DNA of 64,000 bases. It comes from Stenotrophomonas pavanii. Its GTDB lineage: Bacteria; Pseudomonadota; Gammaproteobacteria; Xanthomonadales; Xanthomonadaceae. The notes under the pieces are model-generated. The model was not told the origin of the DNA, ran no database searches, and worked only from the letters and a program-made list of their open reading frames with translations. The stretch lies in contig NZ_FNFQ01000002.1 of the NCBI RefSeq assembly GCF_900101175.1, forward strand, positions 244,203 through 308,202. Direction: 5' to 3'. Made by a program: the position numbers and the translations under genes. Position 1 is the first letter of the stretch, and each line of letters begins with the position of its first letter. Positions 37,120-46,245 of this stretch are shown here, piece by piece.

Positions 37120-37143
37120 GTGCCAACCAAGGTTGGCACCTAC
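37120..37143. repeat. SMAG-type palindrome (terminator position)
   Basis: Perfect 20-bp inverted repeat GTGCCAACCAAGGTTGGCAC followed by CTAC, in the gap between the convergent kinase and GH92 genes. Confidence 0.7.
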
Positions 37144-37186
37144 CAGGTGCGGGGCAATGACGGCGGCAATGCGGCGCCGCTCCGCA

Positions 37187-39538
37187 TCATCGGCTCATCG
37201 AATACGGCGCCTGCGCGCCCTGTCCCGGCCAGTCCTTGTTCGGCTCGGCCTGCATGCGGAAGTGCAGTTCGCCGCCCGCCAGGATTTCGTCATGGCCCAG
37301 GAAGGTGCGCTGCAGCGGCTTGCCGTTGAGGCTCACGCTGCCAACGTACGTGTGCTTGTCATCCAGGCCCTCGGCCACGATGGTGAACGTCTTGCCGTTC
37401 GGCAGACGCATCGCGGTCCTGGGCAGGAACGGACGGCCCAGGATGTACTCGCCCGAGCCCGGCGCCACCGGGTAGAAGCCCAGCGCGGTGAACACGTACC
37501 AGGCCGACATCTGGCCGACGTCATCGTTGCCGGCCAGCCCATCGGGGCGGTCTGCATACTGGGTGTCCATGATCTGCTTCAACCGCGCCTGGGTGCGCCA
37601 CGGTTGGCCGGCGTACGAGTACAGGTAGGCCACGTGATGGCTGGGCTCGTTGCCGTGCGCATACCAGCCGATCAGGCCGGTGATGTCTTCCATGTGCTCG
37701 AAGATCGATGGATCCACCTTGGCGTTGAACACCTCGTCCAGGCGCGCGAGCAGTTTGTCGCTGCCCCCGTGCGCCGACGCCAGGCCGGCGACGTCCTGCG
37801 GCACGTACCACGAGTACTGCCAGGCGTTGCCCTCGGTGTAGTCGGTGCCGTAGCCGCTGGCGCTGGGGTCGAACGGCGTACGGAAGCTGCCATCGCGCTT
37901 GCGCGCGCGCATGAAGCCGGTGTCCTTGTCGAACGCGTTGCGCCAGTTACCCGCGCGTTTGTCGAAAGTGGCCGCGATGTCGGCCTTGCCCATCGCCTGC
38001 GCCATGCGTGCGATGGTCCAGTCATCAAAGGCGTACTCCAGCGTCTTGCTGGCCGCTTCGCCTTCCTCGTCGATCGGCACATAGCCCAGCTCACGGTACT
38101 GCGCGATGCCATCGTACGGGCCGTAATTGGCGGTCTCGACCATCGCCTTCAGCGCCTTGTCGGCGTCGAAACCACGAATGCCCTTCACGTAGGCATCGGC
38201 GATCACCGGCACGGCGTGGTAGCCGATCATGCACCAGTCTTCCAGGCCATGGAACGACCACACCGGGAGCATGCCGTAGGGACTGTGCTCATGATGCGCC
38301 AGCATCGAATTGACGAAGTCGCTGTTGCGCTTCTCCGGCTGCACCAGCGTCAGCAGCGGGTGCAGCGCGCGGTAGGTGTCCCACAGCGAGAACGTCGAAT
38401 AGTGCGTGAAGCCGTCAGCCTTGTGCACCGCGTTGTCCGAACCGCGGTACTGGCCATCGGCGTCCATGAACAGCGTCGGCCCCAGCATCGTGTGGTACAG
38501 CGCGGTATAGGCACTGCGCCGCGCATGCTCGGGGGCATCGATATCGAGTACCGACAGCGCCTGCGTCCAGTCCTGCTTCGCCTGCGCACGCACCCGGTCG
38601 AAATCGAAGTCGGCCACTTCCGCGTCGAGGTTGGCGATGGCACCGGCCTCACTGACCGGCGAGATGGCTACCTTCACCACCAGCGGTGCATCCAGCTTGC
38701 CGAAGTTGAAGGTGCCGACCAGCTGCCGGCCTTCGATCTGGGCGCGCTGGGCCGGGTCCTTCTCGCCCGGCGGCGGGAAGCCCTTGTAGACGATGTCCTG
38801 CTCGGTGTTGTGCAGCTCATGGCCGGCCAGCGGCCGCGAGAAACGCATCGCGAAATACAGCTGGCGGCCCGGTGCCCAGCCACGGGTTTCGCGGAAGCCG
38901 GTCACGGTGCCATCGGCGCGCACCCGCACCCGCGACCACAGCACCTTGCCCGGGTAGTCGTACATGCTGGTACGCATGTCCAGCAGCACCTTGGCGTCGG
39001 TGCCCTTGGGGAAGGCATAGCGATGCACGCCCACGCGGGTACTGGTGGTCAGCTCGGCACGCACCTTGTAGTCGTCCAGGGTGACCGCGTAGTAGCCCGG
39101 CTCGGCCTTCTCGTCAGCGTGGCGGAAACGTGAGGCGTAACCGCTGCGCGGCTTCTCCGGATCACCCCGCTCCAGCCCGGGGTTGCCGGTGAACGGCATC
39201 AGCAGGATGTCGCCCAGGTCCGAATGACCGGTGCCGGAAAAATGCGTGTGCGAGAAACCGACGATGCTGCTGTCGTCATAGCGATAGCCCGCTGCCCACC
39301 CATAGGCCTTTTCGCGCGGCTGGATGCGCGTGTCCGGGCTGAGCTGGACCATGCCGAACGGCACCGTCGCCCCCGGGTAGGTATGGCCTTCTCCGCCGGT
39401 GCCGATGAACGGGTCGACCGAGGCGTATGCCTTGTCGGCGACGGTTCTGGCTGGGGCCGCACTGGCCAAGCCGGAAGCGAACATCGCCGTGGCGGCGACA
39501 GCGATCAGGAGGCGACGGTCCAGCATGGGCATCGGCAT
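37187..39538 (-). CDS. GH92 family alpha-mannosidase, secreted
   Basis: A 783-residue exported glycoside hydrolase of family 92 (calcium-dependent, inverting exo-alpha-1,2-type mannosidases acting on N-glycan mannose). Signal peptide about 1-27 (LLIAVAATAMFASGLASA|AP). Family blocks: VDPFIGTGGEGHTYPGATVP, GFSHTHFSGTGHSDLGDILL, EYAFDDWTIARMAQ, GNDDVGQMSAWYVFTALGFY. The ATG at 39538 is used; 39532 and 39526 are in-frame alternatives. It is monocistronic, with no sugar transporter or regulator nearby, so regulation is unknown. Confidence 0.93.
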   Translation of the reverse strand: MPMPMLDRRLLIAVAATAMFASGLASAAPARTVADKAYASVDPFIGTGGEGHTYPGATVPFGMVQLSPDTRIQPREKAYGWAAGYRYDDSSIVGFSHTHFSGTGHSDLGDILLMPFTGNPGLERGDPEKPRSGYASRFRHADEKAEPGYYAVTLDDYKVRAELTTSTRVGVHRYAFPKGTDAKVLLDMRTSMYDYPGKVLWSRVRVRADGTVTGFRETRGWAPGRQLYFAMRFSRPLAGHELHNTEQDIVYKGFPPPGEKDPAQRAQIEGRQLVGTFNFGKLDAPLVVKVAISPVSEAGAIANLDAEVADFDFDRVRAQAKQDWTQALSVLDIDAPEHARRSAYTALYHTMLGPTLFMDADGQYRGSDNAVHKADGFTHYSTFSLWDTYRALHPLLTLVQPEKRNSDFVNSMLAHHEHSPYGMLPVWSFHGLEDWCMIGYHAVPVIADAYVKGIRGFDADKALKAMVETANYGPYDGIAQYRELGYVPIDEEGEAASKTLEYAFDDWTIARMAQAMGKADIAATFDKRAGNWRNAFDKDTGFMRARKRDGSFRTPFDPSASGYGTDYTEGNAWQYSWYVPQDVAGLASAHGGSDKLLARLDEVFNAKVDPSIFEHMEDITGLIGWYAHGNEPSHHVAYLYSYAGQPWRTQARLKQIMDTQYADRPDGLAGNDDVGQMSAWYVFTALGFYPVAPGSGEYILGRPFLPRTAMRLPNGKTFTIVAEGLDDKHTYVGSVSLNGKPLQRTFLGHDEILAGGELHFRMQAEPNKDWPGQGAQAPYSMSR

Positions 39539-39814
39539 TTGGATCGATTCAGGTGGTGGTCCGATCCTAGCATCGGCCCGGCCCTGTCGCATGCTGCAGT
39601 GCGGCCGCCGGAACCGGCACGATGATTTGCACGTAATTGCATGGCCGGACGACGAGCCGCCTCATAGCCTTCCGGTCTCCCGCTTCCCGATCGGTGCCAA
39701 TACGGCAATGGATGTCCACACATGCACTTCTGAAAGACCGCGCCTTCGGAGCGGGAGAAAGCGAGACGAACCATCAATTGGTACGCAGCGCCTCGATCTG
39801 CCCAGGATGGCGCC

Positions 39815-39944
39815 GCAGCGGACATACCGCTGCCGGGATTGGAACCCCGTTTTGAGCTACGAGATCTGCTTGCCGTAACTACGGCGGGCGGTGTGCGGCG
39901 GCCGCATGGCCCTCCGGCTTTTCTCGTAGCTCAGCCGAAGTTCC
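39815..39944 (+). ncRNA. Strongly structured intergenic element, possible small RNA
   Basis: The 461-bp gap 39539-39999 has no convincing gene but dense symmetry. A hairpin GCAGCGG-acata-CCGCTGC lies at 39815-39833. An 11-bp perfect stem GAGCTACGAGA (39854-39864) / TCTCGTAGCTC (39922-39932) is extended outward by GGAAC (39841-39845) / GTTCC (39940-39944). It encloses a second hairpin GCCGT-aact-ACGGC (39872-39885) and GGCC-gcat-GGCC. The nested multi-branch form suggests a folded RNA or 5' leader of the gene at 40000. The strand is a guess; no known family is recognised. Confidence 0.4.
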
Positions 39945-39999
39945 AACCTCGCATCGCCCGCCACCCTTGCGGTGGCCCTCGCACCCAAGGAGTTTCCGC

Positions 40000-40242
40000 A
40001 TGACCCAACGTCTGCTCAGCCCGGCCATGGAGTCGCTGTTCCAGCGCATCGAACACGCCCTCAACAGCGCCGAAGGCATGGCCATCCTCATCGGCGAGCA
40101 GTACGGCCCCGAGCCGAAGCCGCCCGCGCCGATGGGCTACAACGCCAAAGAGATCGCCAATGCGATGGTCATGCTGAGCCAGCATGGCCGGTCGTTGCTG
40201 CAGAAGCTGCGTGCGGAAGCGGAAAAGGTGACCTATCACTAG
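40000..40242 (+). CDS. Small conserved-looking protein, unknown
   Basis: An 80-residue soluble protein starting at ATG 40000, eight bases after AAGGAG. It is mostly helical with a central Pro-rich loop (GPEPKPPAPMGYNAKEIANAM). Good ribosome-binding site and codon use support a real gene. It follows the structured segment 39815-39944, which may be its leader. No family recognised. Confidence 0.7.
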   Translation: MTQRLLSPAMESLFQRIEHALNSAEGMAILIGEQYGPEPKPPAPMGYNAKEIANAMVMLSQHGRSLLQKLRAEAEKVTYH

Positions 40243-40301
40243 GCCGCCCTGCAGCCGAGCCTGCTCGGCGCCGTGCGCACCGCACGCAGCGATTGCTGCC
40301 T

Positions 40302-40625
40302 TCAATCGGGCAATGCGCCCTGCAAGGTGGCGAGGTCGGCGCTGTCGACCGGCCTCACCACGCGCGCCACTTCCTGGCCGTCATGCAGCAGCACCACGGT
40401 GGGCCACAGTTTTACCTTGAACGCACGCCCCAGCGGCTTTCCCTTGCCATCCTCGATCTTCCAGTGCACCAGATCGTGGGCATCCACGAATGCCTGGAGT
40501 GCGGGCTGCGCCGCCTGGCAATGACCACACCAGGGTGCACCGAACTCCAGCAGCTGCCAGCCCGCCTGAGCTTCCACGTCCGCACCGGCGGGCTCGGCCG
40601 CCGAGTAGTCACGCATGAACGCCAT
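40302..40625 (-). CDS. Thioredoxin-like protein
   Basis: A 107-residue cytosolic thioredoxin-fold protein with active site FGAPWCGHCQAA (Cys about 33 and 36) and the cis-Pro loop VKLWPTVVLLHDGQEV. Slightly shorter than Trx1. It starts 5 bp after the host-attachment-like gene stops, so the two are an operon. Likely a thiol-disulfide reductase; partner unknown. Confidence 0.88.
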   Translation of the reverse strand: MAFMRDYSAAEPAGADVEAQAGWQLLEFGAPWCGHCQAAQPALQAFVDAHDLVHWKIEDGKGKPLGRAFKVKLWPTVVLLHDGQEVARVVRPVDSADLATLQGALPD

Positions 40626-40630
40626 GCCGG

Positions 40631-41047
40631 TTACGCCGCCAACGCTTTCTGGATATCCGCCAACGGAGCATTGGTCAGGTCCTTGGCAATATCGCCCAGC
40701 AGGCGCGCCTGGACTTCCTTGTGCAGCAGCGGGCGGATGCGGCCCAGCGTGGTCGGGTCTGCCACCAGCACCAGGTGTGCATAGCGGTTGTTGAGCGCAT
40801 CTTCGTTCAACTGCTCGGCCACCTGCTTGGCGAACGTCGCCTCGTTGAGCTGCGAAATGGACATGTCCTTCGGCACCGCGCCGGCCGGGCCCTGACCAGA
40901 GACGCCCTGCTCGCTGATGTCCTGCAGGCGCAGCTCACCTTCCTGCTTCAACGCCAGCTGATGTTCGCTGCCGACGTTGGTGAACACGCGGGCCGAACCA
41001 CCATCGGCGACGATGATCAGCGTGCCTTCGGGAATGCGACGGGTCAT
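40631..41047 (-). CDS. Host-attachment (eRF1-like) family protein
   Basis: A 138-residue protein of the Host_attach family, first named in Agrobacterium attachment but a small eRF1-domain-like fold. Visible blocks are IPEGTLIIVADGGSARVFTN at the start, FAKQVAEQLNEDALNNRYAHLVLVADPTTLG and LHKEVQARLLGDIAKDLTN. No signal peptide, so the name should not be taken as a surface role. The ATG at 41047 follows AAGGAGC. Confidence 0.87.
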   Translation of the reverse strand: MTRRIPEGTLIIVADGGSARVFTNVGSEHQLALKQEGELRLQDISEQGVSGQGPAGAVPKDMSISQLNEATFAKQVAEQLNEDALNNRYAHLVLVADPTTLGRIRPLLHKEVQARLLGDIAKDLTNAPLADIQKALAA

Positions 41048-41617
41048 GCGATGCTCCTTCTCGATTGCGTTCAGCGCTACCGTAGACAGCGTGGCGTGAG
41101 CGCTGCGGCCAGAGTTCGTTCAACGCATGTCATTGCACGCTGCGCGGATGAACAGGCGCCATGGAACACAGCGTACAGATCAGTCCGCTTCGCTGCATGC
41201 TCACGCCGATGCCGTTATGATGAACGGATGATCGACACGACCCACTACGTGACGGGCGCACCTGTTACGTGGGAAGCACTGCCGACCGGCGCTTCGCTTG
41301 CCACGATCGCTCCCGCCCTGCCGTTCCACCGCCTCGCGCTGGATCCTGGCGGATGAAGCCCGCAGGCCCTCGGCCTGCACGCCCCACGCTGCTGTGACCT
41401 CCGGCCGCTGACTGCGCGACCGCTGTGATCCCGTTGCTGCGTTTCCGCCGTTGCGGCGGTGCGTTGCCGTGCGCGTGGCGTCGTGCCTGCACACATTCCC
41501 CGGCCCCCCACGCCACTCACCGATGCCCCTGCGCCACCTGCGCCTGCATCGCCGTTTCCGATTTCCGGGACCTACCTCACCGCTCATTTCCCCTCTTCTG
41601 CCCACAAGGGAGCCCCC
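41048..41617. other. 570-bp gap with probable proP leader and a 42-codon ORF
   Basis: No clear gene. A -10-like TATGAT at 41216-41221 is followed seven bases later by ATG at 41228, which opens a 42-codon frame (MIDTTHYVTG...LDPGG, stop at 41356). Beyond it are a hairpin with stem GCAGGCC/GGCCTGC near 41367 and CCGC-cgtt-GCGG near 41449. If transcription starts near 41228, the ProP mRNA has a ~390-nt structured leader. The small frame could be a leaderless peptide; evidence is weak. Confidence 0.35.
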
Positions 41618-43105
41618 ATGCAGGACACCCCCGATGCACATGCCCATTTCGGCTGGTTCAAGCGCCGCCGCCACCTGAAGGTCGATGAGATCACCGTCGT
41701 AGACAAGCCCATGCTCAAGCGCGCCGTCGGCGCGGCCGCACTCGGCAATGCCATGGAGTGGTTCGACTTCGGTGTCTACGGCTACCTGGCCGTCACCATC
41801 GGCCAGGTGTTCTTCCCGTCCAGCAATCCCACCGCGCAGGTGATCGCCGCGTTCGCCACCTTCACCGTGGCGTTCCTGGTGCGGCCGCTGGGCGGCCTGG
41901 TGTTCGGCCCGCTGGGTGATCGTTACGGCCGCCAGAAAGTGCTGGCTTTCACCATGATCCTGATGGCGCTGGGCACCTTTTCGATCGGCCTGATTCCCGC
42001 CTACGAGCGCATCGGCATCTGGGCGCCGGTGCTGTTGCTGCTGGCGCGCGTGGTGCAGGGCTTCTCCACCGGCGGCGAGTACGGCGGCGCGGCCACCTTC
42101 ATCGCCGAGTATTCCACCGACCGCAACCGCGGCCTGATGGGCAGCTGGCTGGAGTTCGGCACGCTGGGCGGCTACATCGCTGGCGCCGGTACCGTCACCG
42201 CGCTGCACATGCTGCTGAGCAGCGGGCAGATGCTGGACTGGGGCTGGCGCATTCCGTTCCTGGTGGCCGGCCCGCTGGGCCTGCTCGGCCTGTACATGCG
42301 CATGAAGCTCGAGGAAACCCCGGCGTTCCGCGCCTTCGCCGAGGAAGCCGAGAAGCGTGAGCACGAGCGGCCGGGGCTGGGCGCGCTGTTCCAGGTGCAT
42401 GGCCGCCAGCTGCTGGTGTGCATGGGCCTGGTGCTGGTGTTCAACGTCACCGACTACATGCTGCTGACCTACATGCCCAGCTACCTCAGCGTCACCATGG
42501 GCTACGCCGAGAGCAAGGGCCTGCTGCTGATCATCATCGTGATGCTGGTGATGATGCCGCTGAACATCGTCGGCGGCCTGTTCAGTGACCGGCTGGGCCG
42601 GCGCCCGATGATCATCGGTGCGTGCATCGCGCTGCTGGTGCTGGCCATTCCGTGCCTGCTGCTGGTCGGCAGCGGCAGCGACGGGCTGATCTTCCTCGGC
42701 CTGATGCTGCTGGGGCTGGCGCTGGTGTGCTTCACCAGCTCGATGCCGTCCACGCTGCCGGCGCTGTTCTACACCCCGGTGCGCTACAGCGCGCTGTCGA
42801 TCGCCTTCAACGTGTCGGTGTCGCTGTTCGGTGGCACCACGCCGCTGGTGACCGCGTGGCTGGTGGAACGCACCGGCGACCCGCTGGTGCCGGCCTATTA
42901 CCTGATGGGCGCGGCGGTGATCGGGCTGGTGACGATGCTGTTCGTGAAAGAGACCGCCGGCCTGCCGCTGCGCGGTTCACCGCCGGCGGTCGGCAGTGAA
43001 CGGGAAGCGGCTGCGCTGTTGAAGAGCGATGTGCCGGTGACGGTGGACCCGACCTTGCCGCCGCTGCCGGAGGCTTCAGAGGCCGAGCAGGTGAAGCCGG
43101 CCTGA
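41618..43105 (+). CDS. proP: ProP-like MFS osmolyte:proton symporter
   Basis: A 495-residue MFS transporter of the metabolite:H+ symporter group, with 12 helices. ATG 41618 follows AAGGGAG. Family motifs: LGNAMEWFDFGVYGYLA in TM1, RPLGGLVFGPLGDRYGRQK (motif A), RVVQGFSTGGEYGGAATFIAEY in TM4-5. This is the ProP signature (proline/glycine-betaine uptake). The C-terminus lacks a long antiparallel coiled coil, so osmotic gating may differ from E. coli ProP. Substrate inferred. Confidence 0.88.
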   Translation: MQDTPDAHAHFGWFKRRRHLKVDEITVVDKPMLKRAVGAAALGNAMEWFDFGVYGYLAVTIGQVFFPSSNPTAQVIAAFATFTVAFLVRPLGGLVFGPLGDRYGRQKVLAFTMILMALGTFSIGLIPAYERIGIWAPVLLLLARVVQGFSTGGEYGGAATFIAEYSTDRNRGLMGSWLEFGTLGGYIAGAGTVTALHMLLSSGQMLDWGWRIPFLVAGPLGLLGLYMRMKLEETPAFRAFAEEAEKREHERPGLGALFQVHGRQLLVCMGLVLVFNVTDYMLLTYMPSYLSVTMGYAESKGLLLIIIVMLVMMPLNIVGGLFSDRLGRRPMIIGACIALLVLAIPCLLLVGSGSDGLIFLGLMLLGLALVCFTSSMPSTLPALFYTPVRYSALSIAFNVSVSLFGGTTPLVTAWLVERTGDPLVPAYYLMGAAVIGLVTMLFVKETAGLPLRGSPPAVGSEREAAALLKSDVPVTVDPTLPPLPEASEAEQVKPA

Positions 43106-43200
43106 GGCTCGGCGGGACCCGCGCTGTACAGCCGAGCCCGCGCCCGGCTGCCTTTCGGGGATCCGCCGGGCAAGGGCCCGGCGCGACGCCCCGTGCGACA

Positions 43201-43830
43201 TCAATCACCCCGGGTGTTCAACGCCATCGCGCGCATCACGATGGGCTTGGCCCAGCCGGGCGTGTGCAGCAGGTCGGCTACCGCAATCGGGTACTGCAGT
43301 TCGCCCGCGGCCATGGCCAGTACCGGCAGCGGCACCACGCAGCCGTCGGCATCGGCCGGCGCGCTGTTGTCGTAGACATGCAGCTCGGCCAGGTGCGGCA
43401 GCAGCTCCAGCAGGTTCGCGCGCGCCGAATCGAAGCGCGCGTGGATCTTCTCCACTGGAATGTCATGGCCACCGGCGGCGACCCGCGCGGCAACGCGGGC
43501 GATATGCAGCTCGACGTTGGCCAGGCCACAGAACCAGATGGCCACGTGGTGGTGGTCGCACGCCTCGCGCAGCAGGCGCGGGATGGTGTTGCCCCCCAGC
43601 GTGGTCTCGAAGGCGAAGTCGGTGCCATCGGCCATGGCCTGGCGCAGGCGGCGGGCGCCTTCCTGCCAGGCCTCGGCGTTCGCCTCCGGCAGCGGCCAGC
43701 CGGCATTGACGAGGCGGCGGGTGAAGGAATCCGGGTTGAACCAGCCCAGCCCTTCGGCGTTCAGCCAGGTACCCAGCAACGAACTTTTGCCGGCGCCATT
43801 GACGCCGGCCAGCGCCAGGATGCGTCCCAT
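43201..43830 (-). CDS. Zeta-toxin-like P-loop kinase
   Basis: A 209-residue zeta-toxin-fold ATPase. Walker A is AGVNGAGKSS (about 8-17), followed by NPDSFTRRL, the FAFETTLGGNT substrate loop (about 73-83) and the basic ARVAARVAAGGHDIP lid. Zeta toxins phosphorylate UDP-N-acetylglucosamine and stop cell-wall synthesis. It lies 3 bp downstream of a Phd-like gene on the same strand, which I take as the antitoxin. The classic epsilon antitoxin is absent. Confidence 0.85.
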   Translation of the reverse strand: MGRILALAGVNGAGKSSLLGTWLNAEGLGWFNPDSFTRRLVNAGWPLPEANAEAWQEGARRLRQAMADGTDFAFETTLGGNTIPRLLREACDHHHVAIWFCGLANVELHIARVAARVAAGGHDIPVEKIHARFDSARANLLELLPHLAELHVYDNSAPADADGCVVPLPVLAMAAGELQYPIAVADLLHTPGWAKPIVMRAMALNTRGD

Positions 43831-43833
43831 CGA

Positions 43834-44175
43834 TCAGAGCGGACGGCCGAGGGTGACCTTGCCGCCGCGCCGGATCGGCTGTCCCAGCACCTTGGCCAGC
43901 CCCGCCCCCTGCTGCAGGCCGGCCAGGGTCTGGTCGAACTCGCTGCGCAGGCGCTGCAGTTCTTCGTTGCGCTCGCCGGCATCACCGCCAGCGGCCTTGG
44001 CCAGCAGCTCCTGGTAGGTGCGGATGTCCACGATCACCGCTTCCGGGTGATTGTGGTTGGTGATGACCAGCGCCTGCTTCTCGCGCACGGTGCGCATCAG
44101 GCTCGGCCAGCCCCGGGTCTTCACCGACGAGGCCGGGGCCTTCTCAAGGCCAGGTAGATCCAGTGGCAGGGTCAT
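43834..44175 (-). CDS. Phd/YefM-like antitoxin partner of the zeta-like toxin
   Basis: A 113-residue protein. The N-terminal half (SSVKTRGWPSLMRTVREKQA, LVITNHNHPEAVIVDIRTYQ) has the Phd/YefM DNA-binding layout, and the C-terminal helix is Lys/Arg/Gly-rich and could wrap the toxin. The start at 44175 is downstream of a perfect 20-bp palindrome with an adjoining TATAGT -10, the expected autorepression site. A Phd-like antitoxin with a zeta kinase is a non-classical pairing. Confidence 0.8.
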   Translation of the reverse strand: MTLPLDLPGLEKAPASSVKTRGWPSLMRTVREKQALVITNHNHPEAVIVDIRTYQELLAKAAGGDAGERNEELQRLRSEFDQTLAGLQQGAGLAKVLGQPIRRGGKVTLGRPL

Positions 44176-44211
44176 GGCATCGCTCCAGGCGGGGTGGACG
44201 ACCCCACTATA

Positions 44212-44231
44212 CCCAATTTGGCCAAATTGGG
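44212..44231. promoter_or_regulatory. Perfect 20-bp palindromic operator of the Phd/zeta pair
   Basis: CCCAATTTGGCCAAATTGGG is a perfect inverted repeat. On the minus strand TATAGT (a -10 box) follows it directly, then about 30 bp to the antitoxin ATG. It is AT-rich in a GC-rich setting and fits a Phd-type dimer operator. Confidence 0.75.
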
Positions 44232-44245
44232 GATAAATCCCCTTT

Positions 44246-45831
44246 TCAGCCCGATGATCCCGCTTCCGGGGCATCGGTCTGCAGCAGGCTGTCGCGCTCG
44301 CGCAGCGGGAAGCGGATCCAGGCATCGAGCCCCTGCGGGCCAAAGCGCAGTTCGCCGCTACCGGCCAGCTCGTACGGCACGCGCTGCTCGATCAGCGCCC
44401 GGCCCAGGCCGCGCTGGCGTGGCATTTCCCAGCCCTCCACGTCGGCATGGCGCTCGCACCAGTGCAGGCCCAGCCACGGTTCGGCGTCCTGCACCTGCAG
44501 ATGCCAGGACACCTCGATCCGCCCCGCCTCGCGCGCGGCTGCGCCATAGCGCAGCGCGTTGCTCGCCAGCTCATGGATGGCCAACGACAGCACCTCGGCC
44601 GCTTTCGGTGGCAGCAGCACGTCTTCACCGTGCAGCTCGCACAGGCCCGTGCCCGGCATCTGCGCCGACACTTCCTCTTCGATCATCCCGCGCAGGCAGA
44701 CCCCGGCATTGCCGCCGCGGGTCAGCAGGCTCTGAGTGCGCGCCAGCGACATCAACCGCCCGCACAGCCGCTCGGCGTACTCGTCCACGCTGGCCACGGT
44801 GCTGCGCGTCCGCCAGGCAAGGGCATGGATGGTGGACATGATGTTGCGGACCCGGTGCTGCAGCTCCGCCAGCAGCACCGCCTGGCGCTCGGTGGCGCGC
44901 TTGAGGTCGTCGATATCCACCGCAATGGCGAACACCCCGGTCACCTCGCCGTCTGCATCGCGCAGCGGCGCAGCGGCGACGCGTGTCCAGCGGGCGCGCC
45001 CGTCGTCATGGATGAACTGGAACTCCAGGCCAGGGACCACCGTCTCCCCCCGCAGGGCGCGGGCGATGGCGAAATCATGGGGTTCGATGGGCGAGCCGTC
45101 GGGGTGCCATCCCTGCCAGCGGTAGTGGTTGGGGCGATCGGTGTACGGCACCTTGCCGGTGGGCAGATAGGTCCGCATGCGGTCGTTGGACAGTTGCAGG
45201 CGGCCTTCGGCGTCGACAATGCAGACCCCTACCGGCAGCACCTTGAACGCCAGCGCCAGGCGGCGGTCGCTCTCCCGGCGCTTCTGCTCCTCGCGTTCAC
45301 GGGCGGCCTGCGCGACATGCGCCGCCGTTGTCTCGAACATGGTCACCAGCACGCCGTTGATGCGCCCTTCCTCACCGCGGATGGGGCTGTAGGTGATGGT
45401 GAACCAGACATCCTCCAGCCGTCCCCGCCGCGCCAGCGGATAGAGCTTGTCCTCATAGGTGATGGTCTCGCCCTGCCACACCCGCTGGTAGATCGGGCCG
45501 TTGATGTGCCAGACCTCAGGCCAGCACTCGCGCGTGGGCTGGCCAAGCCCGCCCGGATGCTTGTCGGCGAGGATCTCGGCATAGCCATCGTTGTAGAGCT
45601 GCACCAGCTGCTGCCCCACAGCACGATCATCGGGAAGCCGTGGGCCAGCATCAGGTCGACGGTGGCGCGCAGGTGCGGCGGCCATTGCTCGATCGCCCCC
45701 AGCGGCGTGCCTGACCAGTCGTGGCGGGCAATTCGGGCGGCCATGCCGTCATGGCGCGCATGCGCCCGCAGCGACGGCGGCATGCCCGCCGGGCGCTCAA
45801 CGGCCTGGAGACCCTCGATGCGGCGTGACAT
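44246..45831 (-). pseudogene. PAS-HWE sensor histidine kinase, frameshifted near 45615
   Basis: The protein is split over two frames. The first (from ATG 45831) reads MSRRIEGLQ...TPLGAIEQWPPHLRATVDLM...PMIVLWG, the usual start of PAS-HWE kinases; the second resumes with QQLVQLYNDGYAEILADKHPG and runs to 44246. One extra G in the GGGG run at 45614-45617 (minus strand) would join LWG to QQLVQLYND exactly. After two PAS domains come the HWE phospho-acceptor ELQHRVRNIMSTIHAL, NALRYGAA and GLGRALIEQ. It may be a real mutation or a sequencing error in a homopolymer. Confidence 0.82.
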
Positions 45832-45840
45832 GCCGCGCAA

Positions 45841-46245
45841 TCAGGCGATACCCGCAGCCGCCTGCGGGCGTGCCACCAGCCGTGCCAGCTGCTGCACCAG
45901 CGCCTCGATGTGATAGGGCTTGGTACAGCGGGGCGCGCCAGCGAAGCGGCTGGGCAGGTTGTCATCGTAGCCGGAGGTCAACATGAACGGCGTGCCGGCT
46001 TCCGCCAGGCGATCGGCCAAGGGGTAGACCAGTTCTCCCCCCAGGTTGATGTCCAGCAGGGCGACATCGATGGGGTGCTCATCGACCAGACGCCCCAGCG
46101 CCTGCAGGTCACCGGCCGGTCCCACCACCTGCGCTCCTTTCAGTTCCAGATAGTCCACCAGGAACATCGCGATGGCGAATTCATCTTCCGCCACCAGCAC
46201 TCGCAGCCCTTTCAGGCTCTCTGGCTTGTTGCCCGCTTCCAGCAC
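45841..46245 (-). CDS. Single-domain response regulator of the HWE kinase
   Basis: A receiver-only regulator of about 134 residues with the acidic patch VAEDEFAI, phospho-Asp in VALLDINLGG, SGYDD and the Lys of CTKPYHIEAL. I prefer the GTG at 46245, eight bases after AGGAG; a GTG at 46266 is possible. No output domain. It precedes the HWE kinase by 9 bp, so both are one operon. Such pairs often serve light or general stress signalling. Confidence 0.85.
   Translation of the reverse strand: MLEAGNKPESLKGLRVLVAEDEFAIAMFLVDYLELKGAQVVGPAGDLQALGRLVDEHPIDVALLDINLGGELVYPLADRLAEAGTPFMLTSGYDDNLPSRFAGAPRCTKPYHIEALVQQLARLVARPQAAAGIA

Noticed and set aside
39505-39855. Short open frames on both strands in the gap after GH92
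   Set aside because: No ribosome-binding site and no recognisable protein; they overlap the structured element.
39820-39960. tRNA gene suggested by GTAGCTCAG and a T-arm-like GGGATTGGAACCC
   Set aside because: The parts do not assemble into a cloverleaf with an acceptor stem and anticodon; the GTAGCTC is one arm of a long stem.
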